Origin: Colwellia sp. RSH04
GTDB lineage: Bacteria; Pseudomonadota; Gammaproteobacteria; Enterobacterales; Alteromonadaceae
NCBI RefSeq assembly: GCF_003545765.1
Contig: NZ_QXIO01000001.1
Location: 310,001 to 374,000, forward strand
Length of the DNA: 64,000 nt
Direction: 5' to 3'
Below are positions 53,185-63,720 of this stretch, piece by piece. The translations under genes were made by a program, and so were the position numbers. The notes beneath the pieces are model-generated. The model had not been told where the DNA came from. It did no database searches and saw nothing but the letters and a program-made list of their open reading frames with translations. Each line of letters starts with the position of its first letter. The first letter of the stretch is position 1.

Positions 53185-55500
53185 TTAAGAGCTTTGTGAA
53201 CTTTGCTCTTGATCTTCACCAGCATCATCACTAATTTCTGGCGCTTTAGGGGCTTCAACTTCAAGGTGAGAAACACGCTGTAAACCACGAGGTAACTTAT
53301 TGCCTCGACGCCCTCGCTCACCTCGATAATGCTCTATATCAGCTGCTTTTAAAGTCAGTTTTCGCTTACCCGCATGAAGTGTTACAGAAGAGCCATCTGG
53401 AATAATCGCCAACAAAGTGACATATTCTTCACGAGTTTTAGCTCTCGCTGAAGGAATATTAATGATTTTATTCCCCTTACCTTTGCTAAGTATTGGTAAG
53501 TTCTTCACTGGAAAAACTAACATACGCCCCTCAGTGGTTATCGCCAAACAATAATCACTATCAAGGTTTTCAACAAGTTGCGGTGTCATTACTTTTGCCG
53601 CATTGGGTAAACTAATTAATGCTTTACCGTTTTTATTTCGGCTAACCATATCGCTAAAGCTAGCGACAAAACCATAACCTGCATCGCTGACTAGTAAATA
53701 TTTACTTTCATCATCCGACATAACGCTGTGAACAAATGTTTGCCCCGTCGACAAATTAAATCGCCCGGTTAATGGCTCTCCTTGCGATCTTGCTGTCGGA
53801 AGCGTATGAGCATCGGTAGTAAAAGCACGACCATCTGAGCCAATAAAGACAACAGGGCGATTACTCCGCCCTTTAGCAGAACATAGGTAACTATCGCCTG
53901 CTTTATAACTTAACGCTTTCGCATCAATATCATGCCCTTTAGCACATCGTGCCCAACCTTTATCTGATACGACGACAGTAACTGGCTCACTAGGCACTAA
54001 ATCTTTTTCTGTTAACGCTTTTGCTTCACTACGTTCAACTAATTTCGAGCGACGCTCATCGCCATATTGTTCTGCAGCAGCGAGTATTTCCTTTTTCATT
54101 AAGGTATTCATACGCGCTTTTGAGTTAAGAATTTTTTCTAAGTATTCTCGCTCTTTATTTAACTCATCTTGCTCAGCTCTAATTTTAATTTCTTCAAGCT
54201 TCGCTAATTGGCGTAGTTTAATTTCTAAAATGGCGTGGGCTTGTAATTCAGATAAATTAAAGCGAGACATTAACTCGGCTTTAGGGTCATCAAAGTTTCT
54301 TATAATTTCAATAACTTCATCAATATTTAAATAGGCAATTAATAAACCATCTAAAATATGAAGACGTGCCAACACTTTATCTAATCGATATTGTAATCGA
54401 CGACGCACTGTTTCGCGTCTAAACTCTAACCACTCCGACAAAATAACTTGTAAATTCTTAACAGCGGGTCTGTTATCCAAACCAATCATATTAATATTTA
54501 CACGATAGTTTTTTTCAAGATCGGTACTGGCAAATAAATGTTGCATTAATTGCTCAGTATCAACACGATTAGATCTTGGTACTACCACTAAACGAACAGG
54601 GTTTTCATGATCTGATTCATCGCGTAAATCAACAACCATCGGTAACTTTTTAGCCTGCATTTGCCCCGCTATTTGCTCTAAAACTTTACCGCCAGAAGCT
54701 TGATGCGGTAATGCTGTAATAACGATTTCACCGTGTTCAACATCATATACAGCGCGCATTTTAATGCTGCCGCGACCCGTTTGATAAATTTTCTCGATGT
54801 CAGCCTTAGGGGTAATAATTTCAGCGTCAGTTGGGTAATCAGGGCCTTTTACATATTCGAGTAAGTCAGCAACTTCTGCTTTTGGCTTATCAATAAGATG
54901 CACACACGCATCGGCAATTTCTCTGACGTTGTGAGGCGGAATATCAGTTGCCATACCCACAGCAATACCGGTAATACCATTCAGTAAAATATGCGGTAAA
55001 CGCGCAGGTAAGGTTTTAGGCTCTTTCATAGTGCCATCAAAGTTAGGCTGCCAATCAACGGTTCCTTGACCTAATTCAGCCAGTAAGACTTCACTAAAAC
55101 GAGATAAACGCGATTCGGTGTAACGCATTGCGGCAAATGACTTAGGATCATCAGGCGCACCCCAGTTACCTTGCCCATCAACCAACGGATAGCGATATGA
55201 AAAAGGTTGAGCCATTAAGACCATGGCTTCATAACAAGCGGAATCACCATGAGGGTGAAATTTACCTAAGACATCACCTACAGTACGTGCTGATTTTTTA
55301 TATTTAGCGGCCGCAGACAACCCAAGCTCAGACATGGCATAAACTATACGACGTTGTACCGGTTTTAAACCATCACCAATATGAGGTAATGCACGATCCA
55401 TAATTACGTACATTGAGTAGTTTAAATAAGCTTCTTCGGTAAAGCGCCTTAAAGGAACTTGCTCTACGCCTTCAAGGCTATATTCGAGTACATCTGACAT
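53185..55500 (-). CDS. parC: DNA topoisomerase IV subunit A
   Basis: Decatenates daughter chromosomes together with ParE. The 771 residues show the gyrase A-type winged helix and tower; the catalytic Tyr is Y127 in [10 protein letters not shown]. The quinolone-resistance region [12 protein letters not shown] keeps Ser87 and Glu91, the sensitive-type residues. The C-terminal beta-pinwheel begins at about 500 ([16 protein letters not shown]) and the tail is acidic ([14 protein letters not shown]). It lies 176 bp downstream of the GGDEF pair, which separates it from parE. Confidence 0.98.
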   Translation of the reverse strand: MSDVLEYSLEGVEQVPLRRFTEEAYLNYSMYVIMDRALPHIGDGLKPVQRRIVYAMSELGLSAAAKYKKSARTVGDVLGKFHPHGDSACYEAMVLMAQPFSYRYPLVDGQGNWGAPDDPKSFAAMRYTESRLSRFSEVLLAELGQGTVDWQPNFDGTMKEPKTLPARLPHILLNGITGIAVGMATDIPPHNVREIADACVHLIDKPKAEVADLLEYVKGPDYPTDAEIITPKADIEKIYQTGRGSIKMRAVYDVEHGEIVITALPHQASGGKVLEQIAGQMQAKKLPMVVDLRDESDHENPVRLVVVPRSNRVDTEQLMQHLFASTDLEKNYRVNINMIGLDNRPAVKNLQVILSEWLEFRRETVRRRLQYRLDKVLARLHILDGLLIAYLNIDEVIEIIRNFDDPKAELMSRFNLSELQAHAILEIKLRQLAKLEEIKIRAEQDELNKEREYLEKILNSKARMNTLMKKEILAAAEQYGDERRSKLVERSEAKALTEKDLVPSEPVTVVVSDKGWARCAKGHDIDAKALSYKAGDSYLCSAKGRSNRPVVFIGSDGRAFTTDAHTLPTARSQGEPLTGRFNLSTGQTFVHSVMSDDESKYLLVSDAGYGFVASFSDMVSRNKNGKALISLPNAAKVMTPQLVENLDSDYCLAITTEGRMLVFPVKNLPILSKGKGNKIINIPSARAKTREEYVTLLAIIPDGSSVTLHAGKRKLTLKAADIEHYRGERGRRGNKLPRGLQRVSHLEVEAPKAPEISDDAGEDQEQSSQSS

Positions 55501-55676
55501 GAATTGAATTTCCTGATATGACTAACAAACGTTCGTCTGAAAGTGGGTTTATTCTTGTTATTTCTTTTACACATTCTATAGCTTATATGATTATGCTATG
55601 TGAAAAAATAGCTAATAAGCAATAATGTGCTAATTAACCTGAAAGTTGCTTAATAAGGTCACAACATCTAACCTAG

Positions 55677-56966
55677 CTATACGGTTCGCCTTTCTTGCTC
55701 TTTAGCAATATGATGATAACTCACAACACGATTTCGTCCTTGCTCTTTGGCCTGATACATTGCTAAATCTGCACAGTGCAAAATATCATCAAAACTCATT
55801 TCTGCAGACTCCATCGTAGCAACACCAATACTTGTGGTGACTTGATGCTCAACTGAAAATTCGGAAAAATCATAATGAGCTATTTTCTCAAGAATTCTTT
55901 CTGCAATAGCCTTTGCTTTATTATGATCGGCGAACGGCAATAATGCAGCAAACTCTTCTCCACCTAAACGAGAAAATACATCACGGGTTCGCATTGTTTC
56001 ACATATCAACTGAGCACACTTAATTAACACTTGATCGCCAACTTGATGACCATAGTTATCATTGATCGATTTAAAGTGATCTAAATCGAGTAATAGCACC
56101 GTGAACTCTTGGTGATTATCTCTAAATTGACCAATCATTTTCTGACCTTGTCTAAACAGAGAGTGACGGTTATAAACGCCCGTTAACGAATCTATTTTCG
56201 TTAATTTTAGTAATCGTTTGCGAATAGCAACTTGTCTCACCATTAATAAAATAAACAAAACTGCTGTTGCCAAAATAATAGTAAAGTTAATTCTACGTTG
56301 TTCTTTCTCTGCTTGATGCTGTTCAATAACTCGTTCTTTTTGTTTATTTTGCTGTGTTAATATTTTATTAAGTTCGTTCTTTTTTTCTATTTCATGATTC
56401 TCTTTCATTGAATCAATCATTTTTTTTCGATTTTCGCTTCGGTAAATATTATAACTTTTTAAATATTCTCTTCTTGAAAGAAATGCTTTTTCATACTGCT
56501 TATTTTCAGCATAAGCATCAGCCATTACTGTATGCAATTGTTTAAACAAAGGTTGTGCTAATTGCTTTTTTGAAAGCTGCTCACTAAGAACAATTGCTTG
56601 CTCAAAGTAATTTATCGTTTTCTCAATATTGTTAAGTTTTTGAGCATATAGCCCCTGAGCAAGCAGAAATAAATATTGTTCAGCATAGTTAAAAGATGCC
56701 GCACGCGATGATAACAACTCTATCTCGCTATCTATCGCTTTGTGATCAAAATTTGCTTTGTTAAGCTGTTCAAGTAAAGTAGACAGCTTTAAATCATAAG
56801 GTAAATACTCTACAGGGTTTAATATTTCTTGCTCTGTTACTGGTGCGCTATCAACAAATTGATGTTGGTTTAACTGCCCTGATTCTTGATATACCGCATG
56901 ACAAGTTCCCGTGGTAATTGCCAATAAACCAAGTACATAGCCTTTCTTTAAACGATTCACCCGCAT
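55677..56966 (-). CDS. TPR-GGDEF diguanylate cyclase, second of a tandem pair
   Basis: A 429-residue diguanylate cyclase. A signal or anchor helix (about 8-25) is followed by a helical TPR-like periplasmic sensor (about 55-180: YLFLLAQGLYAQKLNNIEKTINYFEQAIVL), coiled coil (about 180-225), a membrane helix INFTIILATAVLFILLMV and a GGDEF domain from about 255 (LTKIDSLTGVYNRHSLF). The active site RLGGEEF is at about 333 and the I-site RTRD sits five residues before GGEEF. It overlaps the upstream paralogue by ten bases, so translation is coupled. Confidence 0.94.
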   Translation of the reverse strand: MRVNRLKKGYVLGLLAITTGTCHAVYQESGQLNQHQFVDSAPVTEQEILNPVEYLPYDLKLSTLLEQLNKANFDHKAIDSEIELLSSRAASFNYAEQYLFLLAQGLYAQKLNNIEKTINYFEQAIVLSEQLSKKQLAQPLFKQLHTVMADAYAENKQYEKAFLSRREYLKSYNIYRSENRKKMIDSMKENHEIEKKNELNKILTQQNKQKERVIEQHQAEKEQRRINFTIILATAVLFILLMVRQVAIRKRLLKLTKIDSLTGVYNRHSLFRQGQKMIGQFRDNHQEFTVLLLDLDHFKSINDNYGHQVGDQVLIKCAQLICETMRTRDVFSRLGGEEFAALLPFADHNKAKAIAERILEKIAHYDFSEFSVEHQVTTSIGVATMESAEMSFDDILHCADLAMYQAKEQGRNRVVSYHHIAKEQERRTV

Positions 56967-58864
56967 ACTCTATTCCGCCCTTGCTCTTTAGCACAATAGA
57001 GTTGTTCATCTGCTGTTTTTATTAGTGTCGCTAAATCAGTCTCAGTTCCTTCAGCCATAGATGAAACACCAATACTTATGGTCACAGAGTCAAGACCCAT
57101 TATTTGCCAAGATTTTTCTTCAACAGCACACTGTAAACGGCTCGCGATATCCATCGCTTGCTTCAATGACGTTTTAGGTAAAAACACAATAAACTCTTCA
57201 CCGCCAAAACGGCCAAACACATCTGTTTTTCTCATCATAGTTAAGCCCAGTTCAGCAATTTGAACCAGAACTTGATCACCAACACTATGCCCTAACCTGT
57301 CATTAATTGTTTTAAATTTATCGACATCGATCATTAACACACTAAAGCTAGCCTTTTTGTTCAACGCCAGAGAGAACATTTTATTACCACGATACATTAA
57401 GCTTCGTCGATTAGCCGTGCCTGTTAGCGGATCAATACTGGTAGCTACTTTCAATTTTTTCTGGCTTTGCAGCAACTTAACGAGTAACCAAGCAAATGCA
57501 AGAGCAACTAGGGCACTAATAGTGAGATAAATATTTTGCTCTTCATTAGCTAACTTAGCTTCTGTCAACGCTGCTTCGTTAAGTGATTTTTGGCCTTGCA
57601 ACATTTTATTGCGTAAATCGGCTTGTTCACTTTCTAAATTTAAGCGTACCTTCTCAATAGATAAGATATCTTCTTTTTCATCTTGCGCTTCAATTTGTGC
57701 CATTACTGATGTTTTTAACTGATAGGCTTTGTGAAACTCTTTTTGTTCAAATAAAGTATTCGCTCTAAGGTTAAGTAAACTTAAAAGAACTTGAACCCGT
57801 GCATTTGGCAGCTCTTCTTGCGCTAAAAGTATTTCTTCCGCTTTAGCAATGCTTGATAGGGTTTCATCGTATTTTTTTAATTCAAATAAAATAAAGGCTT
57901 GGTTTATATAAAACTGTAAAACGAGGCCATGTTGTTCAGTAAAATTTAGGTATTGCTTGGCCTTTAAAATATATCCATAGGCCGCTTCTGGGTTACTATC
58001 TTCTTTTTCAATTTGCGACCATGCCATACCTGAATACACGCCATACATAACTTCATTATCATGTACTGTTTTCGACTCATCGATGATAGTTTGAAATACG
58101 TCAATAGCCTGTTGATATCGACCATTGGCATGATGGTGAATTGCGATATTATGTAAGCTGTTATGGGCAGAAAGTAATTTACCCGCTTTTTTGAAGTGAT
58201 TATAAGAGTTTTGGTAATAACGCGTAGACTGTTCGTCTTGTTTTAAATAAGAATATAAAATACCTAACTCAGAATTCACTGAACCTTTTAATTCTTCATC
58301 TTTGGTTTGTGCGGCAATATTGAAAGCATCATTTAAAACCACCAATGATCGTTGAAAGTCATCCGTTAAATAATACACCGCACCAAGGTTTATCAAACCA
58401 TAAGCAATAAAAACTTTATTATGCAGGGATTCAGCGACTTCTAAACCCTTTTTATAATCCTCTGTTGCAGAACTAAGATCACCTAAACTTTCAAGGGCAA
58501 AACCGCGAATATATAAAAGCTCTGATATTTTAATGCTTGGACTAGCCAGTTGCTTAGCTAACTGTAACCCTTGGTTGGCAATTTTTTTTCCTAATGTATA
58601 TTGTGCTTGCTCAACGTACATTTCAGAAAGTAGTTTATAGTAAAGAAGCTTTTCTTTAATCGAAAGTTCATTTAACAAGGGTTGGAAAAGTAAAAGTTGT
58701 TCAATGGCTGAAGTGAGATTACTGTCTTTAAGCACATCTAGGCGTTTAACTTCACTATTAAACTGGTCGGCCTCTACTGAGTAAGCGAGGCCGTGTGACA
58801 AAGCAAAAAAGAAGAAAATGCCTTGAATAAAAAAGGATTTACAAGTGGCCTTAAATTTAGACAA
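56957..58864 (-). CDS. TPR-GGDEF diguanylate cyclase, first of a tandem pair
   Basis: Exported N-terminus, a long TPR array (about 45-390, e.g. AYGLINLGAVYYLTDDFQRS), one helix (IYLTISALVALAFAWLLVKLL, about 450) and a GGDEF domain with SIDPLTGTANRRSL, MIDVDKFKTINDRLGHSVGD and RFGGEEF (about 553). The I-site RKTD is intact. I choose TTG 58864 (635 aa): AGGTGA lies about ten bases upstream, it gives a clean signal peptide (SKFKATCKSFFIQGIFFFF) and nearly abuts the parE stop (58857), implying coupling. A GTG at 58909 would add 15 residues and overlap parE by 53 bp. Confidence 0.9.
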   Translation of the reverse strand: MSKFKATCKSFFIQGIFFFFALSHGLAYSVEADQFNSEVKRLDVLKDSNLTSAIEQLLLFQPLLNELSIKEKLLYYKLLSEMYVEQAQYTLGKKIANQGLQLAKQLASPSIKISELLYIRGFALESLGDLSSATEDYKKGLEVAESLHNKVFIAYGLINLGAVYYLTDDFQRSLVVLNDAFNIAAQTKDEELKGSVNSELGILYSYLKQDEQSTRYYQNSYNHFKKAGKLLSAHNSLHNIAIHHHANGRYQQAIDVFQTIIDESKTVHDNEVMYGVYSGMAWSQIEKEDSNPEAAYGYILKAKQYLNFTEQHGLVLQFYINQAFILFELKKYDETLSSIAKAEEILLAQEELPNARVQVLLSLLNLRANTLFEQKEFHKAYQLKTSVMAQIEAQDEKEDILSIEKVRLNLESEQADLRNKMLQGQKSLNEAALTEAKLANEEQNIYLTISALVALAFAWLLVKLLQSQKKLKVATSIDPLTGTANRRSLMYRGNKMFSLALNKKASFSVLMIDVDKFKTINDRLGHSVGDQVLVQIAELGLTMMRKTDVFGRFGGEEFIVFLPKTSLKQAMDIASRLQCAVEEKSWQIMGLDSVTISIGVSSMAEGTETDLATLIKTADEQLYCAKEQGRNRVCG

Positions 58865-60743
58865 CCGCCATATCACCTTTGGTTTGTAGCCACTCTTTGC
58901 GATCACCACTGCGTTTTTTAGATAACAACATATCCATTAACTCCATTGTATCGCTGTGCTCATCAACAGTCAGTTGCACTAAACGTCGCGTATTGGGGTC
59001 CATCGTTGTTTCACGCAATTGCATTGGATTCATTTCACCCAAACCTTTAAAGCGCTGCACGTTAACTTTTCCACGTTTTTTTTCTGCTTCAATGCGATCT
59101 AAAATGCCATCTTTTTCCGCCTCATCTAAGGCATAAAAAACTTCTTTAGCTAAATCAATACGATAAAGTGGAGGCATTGCTACATAGACATGACCAGCTT
59201 GTACCAATGGCAAGAAGTGCTGAGTAAACAACGCACAAAGTAAAGTCGCTATATGCAGGCCATCAGAATCCGCATCCGCTAGAATACAGATTTTACCGTA
59301 CCTTAATTCAGATAAGTCATCGCTATCAGGGTCTATACCTAAGGCAACAGAAATGTCATGAACTTCTTGTGATGCAAGGATTTGACCTGAGTCGACTTCC
59401 CAAGTATTTAAAATTTTACCTCGAAGAGGCATAATCGCTTGAATTTCTCTATCTCTTGCTTGTTTTGCACTGCCGCCTGCAGAATCCCCTTCCACTAAGA
59501 ATAATTCTGTTCTTGTAATATCTTGACTACCACAATCGGTAAGTTTACCCGGCAATGCTGGCCCTTGAGTCACTTTTTTACGTACTACTTTTTTACTAGC
59601 ACGCATACGTTTTTGCGCATTACTAATGCAAAATTCAGCCAGCGACTCAGCAATATCAGTATGTTCATTCAACCATAAACTAAAAGCATCTTTAACAACA
59701 CCAGTAACAAAAGCAGCGCATTGTCTTGATGATAAACGTTCTTTCGTTTGTCCTGCAAATTGAGGGTCTTGCATTTTTATCGATAATATATAGCTACATT
59801 TATCCCAAATATCGTCAGGTGTTAATTTTACGCCGCGTGGGATAATGTTACGAAATTCACAAAATTCACGCATTGACTCTAACAAGCCTTGTCGTAAACC
59901 ATTAACGTGGGTACCGCCTGCGATTGTGGGTATTAAGTTAACGTAACTTTCACCTATACCCTCGCCTCCTTCAGGTAACCAAGTAACGGCCCAATCTACA
60001 GCTTCATGCTGTGAAGAAAAGCTACCAACAAAAGGCTCTTCAGGTAAATTTACATAACCTTTAACAGATTCTTTTAAGTAATCAGTCAACCCATCTTCAT
60101 AACACCACTGATATTTTTTATCTTCTATTTTGTCATGAAACTTAATAGTTAAGCCCGGACACAATACGGCTTTAGCTTTAAGTAAGTGTGTTAAACGAAG
60201 TACTGAGAATTTTGGTGAATCAAAGTAACTAGCATCTGGCCAGAATTTTACTTTAGTACCGGTATTACGTTTGCCTACGGTGCCTGTTTCTTTTAACTCT
60301 TCAACCTTGTCACCATTCTCAAAAGCCATTTCAAATACTTTGCCTTCGCGTTTAACGGTAACATCAACACGAGTTGAAAGCGCATTAACAACAGAAATGC
60401 CGACTCCATGTAAACCACCAGAGAATTGATAGTTTTTATTTGAAAATTTACCACCAGCATGCAATTTACTGAAAATTAACTCGACCCCCGATACGCCTTC
60501 TTCAGAATGAATGTCGGTAGGCATACCACGACCATCATCAACAACCTCTAACGATTGATCTTTATCGAGTATGACCAAAATATTCTGCGCATGACCCGCT
60601 AAAGCTTCATCGACAGAGTTATCAATAACTTCTTGGCCAAGGTGATTAGGGCGCGTTGTATCGGTATACATCCCAGGACGTCTTCGTACAGGCTCTAAGC
60701 CACTAAGGACTTCAATGGATTCTGAGTTATATTGGTCAGTCAT
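58857..60743 (-). CDS. parE: DNA topoisomerase IV subunit B
   Basis: ATPase subunit of topoisomerase IV. The 628 residues contain the GHKL ATP site (EVIDNSVDEALAGHA, about 38-52; DDGRGMPTDIH; GGLHGVGISVVNALS), the Toprim signature EGDSAGGSAKQARDREIQAI (about 413-432) with the metal site DADSDGLHIATLL, and the C-terminal QRFKGLGEMNPMQL. It is followed directly by the TPR-GGDEF pair, with which it may be co-transcribed, and lies downstream of yqiA as in enterics. Confidence 0.98.
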   Translation of the reverse strand: MTDQYNSESIEVLSGLEPVRRRPGMYTDTTRPNHLGQEVIDNSVDEALAGHAQNILVILDKDQSLEVVDDGRGMPTDIHSEEGVSGVELIFSKLHAGGKFSNKNYQFSGGLHGVGISVVNALSTRVDVTVKREGKVFEMAFENGDKVEELKETGTVGKRNTGTKVKFWPDASYFDSPKFSVLRLTHLLKAKAVLCPGLTIKFHDKIEDKKYQWCYEDGLTDYLKESVKGYVNLPEEPFVGSFSSQHEAVDWAVTWLPEGGEGIGESYVNLIPTIAGGTHVNGLRQGLLESMREFCEFRNIIPRGVKLTPDDIWDKCSYILSIKMQDPQFAGQTKERLSSRQCAAFVTGVVKDAFSLWLNEHTDIAESLAEFCISNAQKRMRASKKVVRKKVTQGPALPGKLTDCGSQDITRTELFLVEGDSAGGSAKQARDREIQAIMPLRGKILNTWEVDSGQILASQEVHDISVALGIDPDSDDLSELRYGKICILADADSDGLHIATLLCALFTQHFLPLVQAGHVYVAMPPLYRIDLAKEVFYALDEAEKDGILDRIEAEKKRGKVNVQRFKGLGEMNPMQLRETTMDPNTRRLVQLTVDEHSDTMELMDMLLSKKRSGDRKEWLQTKGDMAVV

Positions 60744-60832
60744 AGCACTTTCTATTATTAGTTTTAGTTATTATGGCACTTAACGTTATTGTAAATGCCA
60801 TAAAATTCATGAATTGTTCATGCAGGTAAACT

Positions 60833-61426
60833 TTACTTTAATTGTAAAAATTCAGCAATAGCAGGTAACTGCTCTTCATAGTTAATAAAACTATGATCTC
60901 CACCTTGTTCAACGATAAGTTGGCAATGTTGATATTTAGTTGCAGCTTGCTGGTAATCTAACACTTCATCACCAGTTTGTACCATAACTAAGTAATTATT
61001 TTTTCTTTCACTTTCTTTACTTGGAGCATTCTGTTCAATAGCTTCAAGCTGATGCATATGCTGCTCAGTAACAAAGTACACGTCTTCAGTGTAAGGGTTT
61101 ATTTGTTTACCAATATAGTCACTTAATAACTGGTAAGGTTTTACCGCTGGATTAATCAATACTGCAGGAATATTATATTTTTCACTCAAGTAATTTGAAA
61201 AGTACCCACCTAATGAAGAGCCCATTAATGACCAACTTTCATTCGGGCTTTGCTCGATAATCGCTTCCAATTGTTTTATTGCTTCAATGGGTGTGGTTGC
61301 CACTTGAGGACAATGAAAGATAACTTTTGGGTAATACTTGGCGAAATAAGCTTTGGTTTTTTCCGCTTTATTAGATAGTGGTGATGAGTTGAAGCCATGA
61401 ATATATAAGATATGTTGTTTAGCCAT
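60833..61426 (-). CDS. yqiA: YqiA family esterase
   Basis: A 197-residue alpha/beta hydrolase. It begins ILYIHGFNSSPLSNKA (oxyanion region), has the nucleophile elbow GSSLGGYFSNYLSE (Ser about 70) and the catalytic His in QGGDHSFINYE (about 178). E. coli YqiA has esterase activity on short acyl esters. It lies between cpdA (25 bp) and parE (89 bp) on the same strand, the conserved gammaproteobacterial order. Confidence 0.95.
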   Translation of the reverse strand: MAKQHILYIHGFNSSPLSNKAEKTKAYFAKYYPKVIFHCPQVATTPIEAIKQLEAIIEQSPNESWSLMGSSLGGYFSNYLSEKYNIPAVLINPAVKPYQLLSDYIGKQINPYTEDVYFVTEQHMHQLEAIEQNAPSKESERKNNYLVMVQTGDEVLDYQQAATKYQHCQLIVEQGGDHSFINYEEQLPAIAEFLQLK

Positions 61427-61451
61427 TAATCACCTCTAGCATTTAAATTTT

Positions 61452-62261
61452 TTAACATGATAACCTAACAACTTCACTAGTAATCTGACCGTTATCAAAT
61501 AAAGTGAAAACGCGATATGCAGGGCCTAATGCTAACGCAGAGACTCCATCAACATTGGGATCAAACTGTATTGATGTTGCAGGGCATGTGTAAACATCAA
61601 CACTTTGATAACTTGGTTTTGAGGCTTCATTTACGGCAAAGTAATGGGCACGATGCACATGACCACAACTTATTGCACGAATATTTTGATGTTGTGCCAT
61701 CACTTGCCAGAAGGCCTTTTTGTTTTCTAAACCGTGTCGATCAATAAAGTAACCAACATCAACAGGATGATGGTGCATCATCACCAATTGATGACAAGTC
61801 TCGTTAATTGCCCCTGCTAATCTAATGGCTTCTTCTCTGGCAAAATACCCCGATGGTGTTTCCCCTTTACTGTTAACCAACTGAACTTGCCAATTACGGT
61901 GTGTAATCGTTTTTTCTTGATTAAATGGGCTGCCCACTAAGTGTTTATTCAACAATGCATGCTCATCATGGTTACCTGCAAGAAAATAGCTTGGTGCTTG
62001 AATGTTGGCTTGGGTAAATGCGTTAGCAAACTGCTGATATGACGCCTCAGTATGATCTTGAGTGAGGTCACCAGTAAACACGACATAATCAATAGAGTCA
62101 TCTTTGGCGAGTGAATTAAGCACTGCTTTTAGATTAGCTAATACATCAACGCCACAATGCAGTTGCCCTGATTGAGCAAACAAATGGCTATCTGATACTT
62201 GCGCAATAGTAAGTGGTTGCTTCAAGTGGCTTTGTGGCATTTTCATCACACTTTTATTCAA
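61452..62261 (-). CDS. cpdA: 3',5'-cyclic AMP phosphodiesterase
   Basis: Hydrolyses cAMP to AMP and so lowers CRP activity. The 269 residues show the five metallophosphoesterase motifs in order: QVSDSHL (D/H), FTGDLTQD, AGNHDEH, MMHHHPVD and SCGHVHRAH. The length is close to E. coli CpdA. It lies in the nudF-yqiB-cpdA-yqiA-parE cluster, 16 bp downstream of yqiB. Confidence 0.95.
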   Translation of the reverse strand: MNKSVMKMPQSHLKQPLTIAQVSDSHLFAQSGQLHCGVDVLANLKAVLNSLAKDDSIDYVVFTGDLTQDHTEASYQQFANAFTQANIQAPSYFLAGNHDEHALLNKHLVGSPFNQEKTITHRNWQVQLVNSKGETPSGYFAREEAIRLAGAINETCHQLVMMHHHPVDVGYFIDRHGLENKKAFWQVMAQHQNIRAISCGHVHRAHYFAVNEASKPSYQSVDVYTCPATSIQFDPNVDGVSALALGPAYRVFTLFDNGQITSEVVRLSC

Positions 62262-62277
62262 AAAAAACAGTAAAAAA

Positions 62278-62751
62278 CTATTTCTTTAACTCAACTAACG
62301 TTTGCCCCATAGACAAACATAAATGTAGCCAGTCATGTAAAAACTGATTAATTTGTTGCTTTTCATCTTGTTGATGCATATGCCGATTTGGGTAATCATA
62401 ACGAGGTTTTATTTGTCTAACATCTTGGCTTTTAATCACTTCTGCCATCCTAGCATCATGATATAAACGAATTTCCATACGTGGCTTAAATAAATTAGCT
62501 ATTTTAGCGTTGTTAATCGCTTTAATAGTTTGCTGCTCGATAGTAACAACCGACGTATAACGGGTAATTTCTATAATTTTAATGCGATAAGCAAGTGACT
62601 CATTAATAAAAAACTGACGTTGCTCGTTTAATTTATCGTTACCTGCTAATAATTTAGTCAGCAACATATAATTATTGCTACATAGCGTCATCAAACTAAC
62701 TAGGTTAGGTTGATACTTTCTTTGCTTTTGTTTATTTAGAAAAAAACTCAT
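62278..62751 (-). CDS. yqiB: DUF1249 family protein YqiB
   Basis: A 157-residue cytoplasmic protein of unknown function, conserved between nudF and cpdA. Landmarks are KYQPNLVSLMTLCSNNYMLL, the ITRYTSVVTIEQQ block, MEIRLYHDARMAEV and RYDYPNRHMHQQDEKQQINQ. I start at ATG 62751; the frame is open to ATG codons at 62775 and 62802, but E. coli YqiB aligns from the downstream start. A run of nine G lies directly before the chosen ATG, where it would act as the ribosome binding site. Confidence 0.9.
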   Translation of the reverse strand: MSFFLNKQKQRKYQPNLVSLMTLCSNNYMLLTKLLAGNDKLNEQRQFFINESLAYRIKIIEITRYTSVVTIEQQTIKAINNAKIANLFKPRMEIRLYHDARMAEVIKSQDVRQIKPRYDYPNRHMHQQDEKQQINQFLHDWLHLCLSMGQTLVELKK

Positions 62752-62760
62752 CCCCCCCCC
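62752..62760 (-). repeat. G9 homopolymer before the yqiB start
   Basis: Nine C on the plus strand (G9 in the transcript) touch the preferred yqiB ATG. Such tracts slip during replication; here length changes would alter ribosome binding site strength or, for upstream starts, the frame. Confidence 0.8.
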
Positions 62761-62898
62761 TGTTAACGTTCTCATAATTGTTGTGAATGACCAAAGCTTC
62801 ACAGCTAAGTTTACCCTAATTTACCTTTTACGGCACTTAAGATTATTACTTATACCTTTCCGTATAAGAAAGTGTTCGCTTCTTTATGTAAAATGGTA

Positions 62899-63531
62899 TT
62901 ACAGATTTTGATAATTCAATGCTAACCACTGCAGCGCAATAATCGTTGATGCATTGGTTATTTTTCCAGCAGATAATAAAGCTAATGCCTCTTCTCTTGG
63001 TACAAGATGTAACAAGATATCTTCATTTTCTTCATCTAAACCAAAGACACCACCAACGTCAACTTGGCTGGAATCAATTTTCGCTAAATAAAGGTGCATA
63101 CATTCACTCATACCGCCGGGGCTAGAAAGGTATTTCATGATTGGAGTGATATCTTTTTCAGTGATCTGAATATCAGCCTCTTCTTTCGCTTCTCGAATGG
63201 CAACATCAATAGGGCTTTCGTCTTGACCAAACATGCCAGCTATAAACTCTAACAACCAAGGGTTCTGATTACTGCGCAATGCGCCTGGTCTAAATTGCTC
63301 AATTAATAAAACCTTATCTTCTTTAACGTCATAAGGTATCACTACAACAGCATCACCGCGCTCAAACATCTCTCGCTGAATCAGTTGACTTTGCTTTCCC
63401 GAAAACAACTTATGGGTTAATTGATAGACATTAATGGCAAAAAACCCTTGATACTGGGTTTCAATGGTTCTAACTTCTACATCACTGGTGCTATACCTGA
63501 GCATAGCTGTATTCTTATCTAACATATTCAC
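62899..63531 (-). CDS. nudF: ADP-ribose pyrophosphatase (NUDIX)
   Basis: Hydrolyses ADP-ribose to AMP and ribose 5-phosphate. The 210 residues contain the NUDIX box GX5EX7REUXEEXGU-like GMFGQDESPIDVAIREAKEEA (about 96-116), preceded by EFIAG and followed by SPGGMSECMHLYLA, typical of the NudF/ADPRP group. It is the first gene of the cluster leading to parE and is divergent from tolC. Confidence 0.95.
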   Translation of the reverse strand: MNMLDKNTAMLRYSTSDVEVRTIETQYQGFFAINVYQLTHKLFSGKQSQLIQREMFERGDAVVVIPYDVKEDKVLLIEQFRPGALRSNQNPWLLEFIAGMFGQDESPIDVAIREAKEEADIQITEKDITPIMKYLSSPGGMSECMHLYLAKIDSSQVDVGGVFGLDEENEDILLHLVPREEALALLSAGKITNASTIIALQWLALNYQNL

Positions 63532-63720
63532 TTTATAGTCCTTTTTTAGAGTAAACCTTCAAGGTATGGGGTATTATGCTATGTTAATTAAACAAATATA
63601 ATAATTTGTTACACTAGTAGACCGTTATTTTATTTGGTTAATATAAAAACTTCTGTAACATAGCCGAGTATAAAAACAAAATGTAATATGCGTGCATTGC
63701 ACACAAGGAAAAGCTTACTC
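63532..63720. promoter_or_regulatory. Divergent nudF/tolC promoter region
   Basis: 189 bp, AT-rich, between the two starts. An AAGGAAAAG ribosome binding site precedes tolC. No operator could be assigned. Confidence 0.5.
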
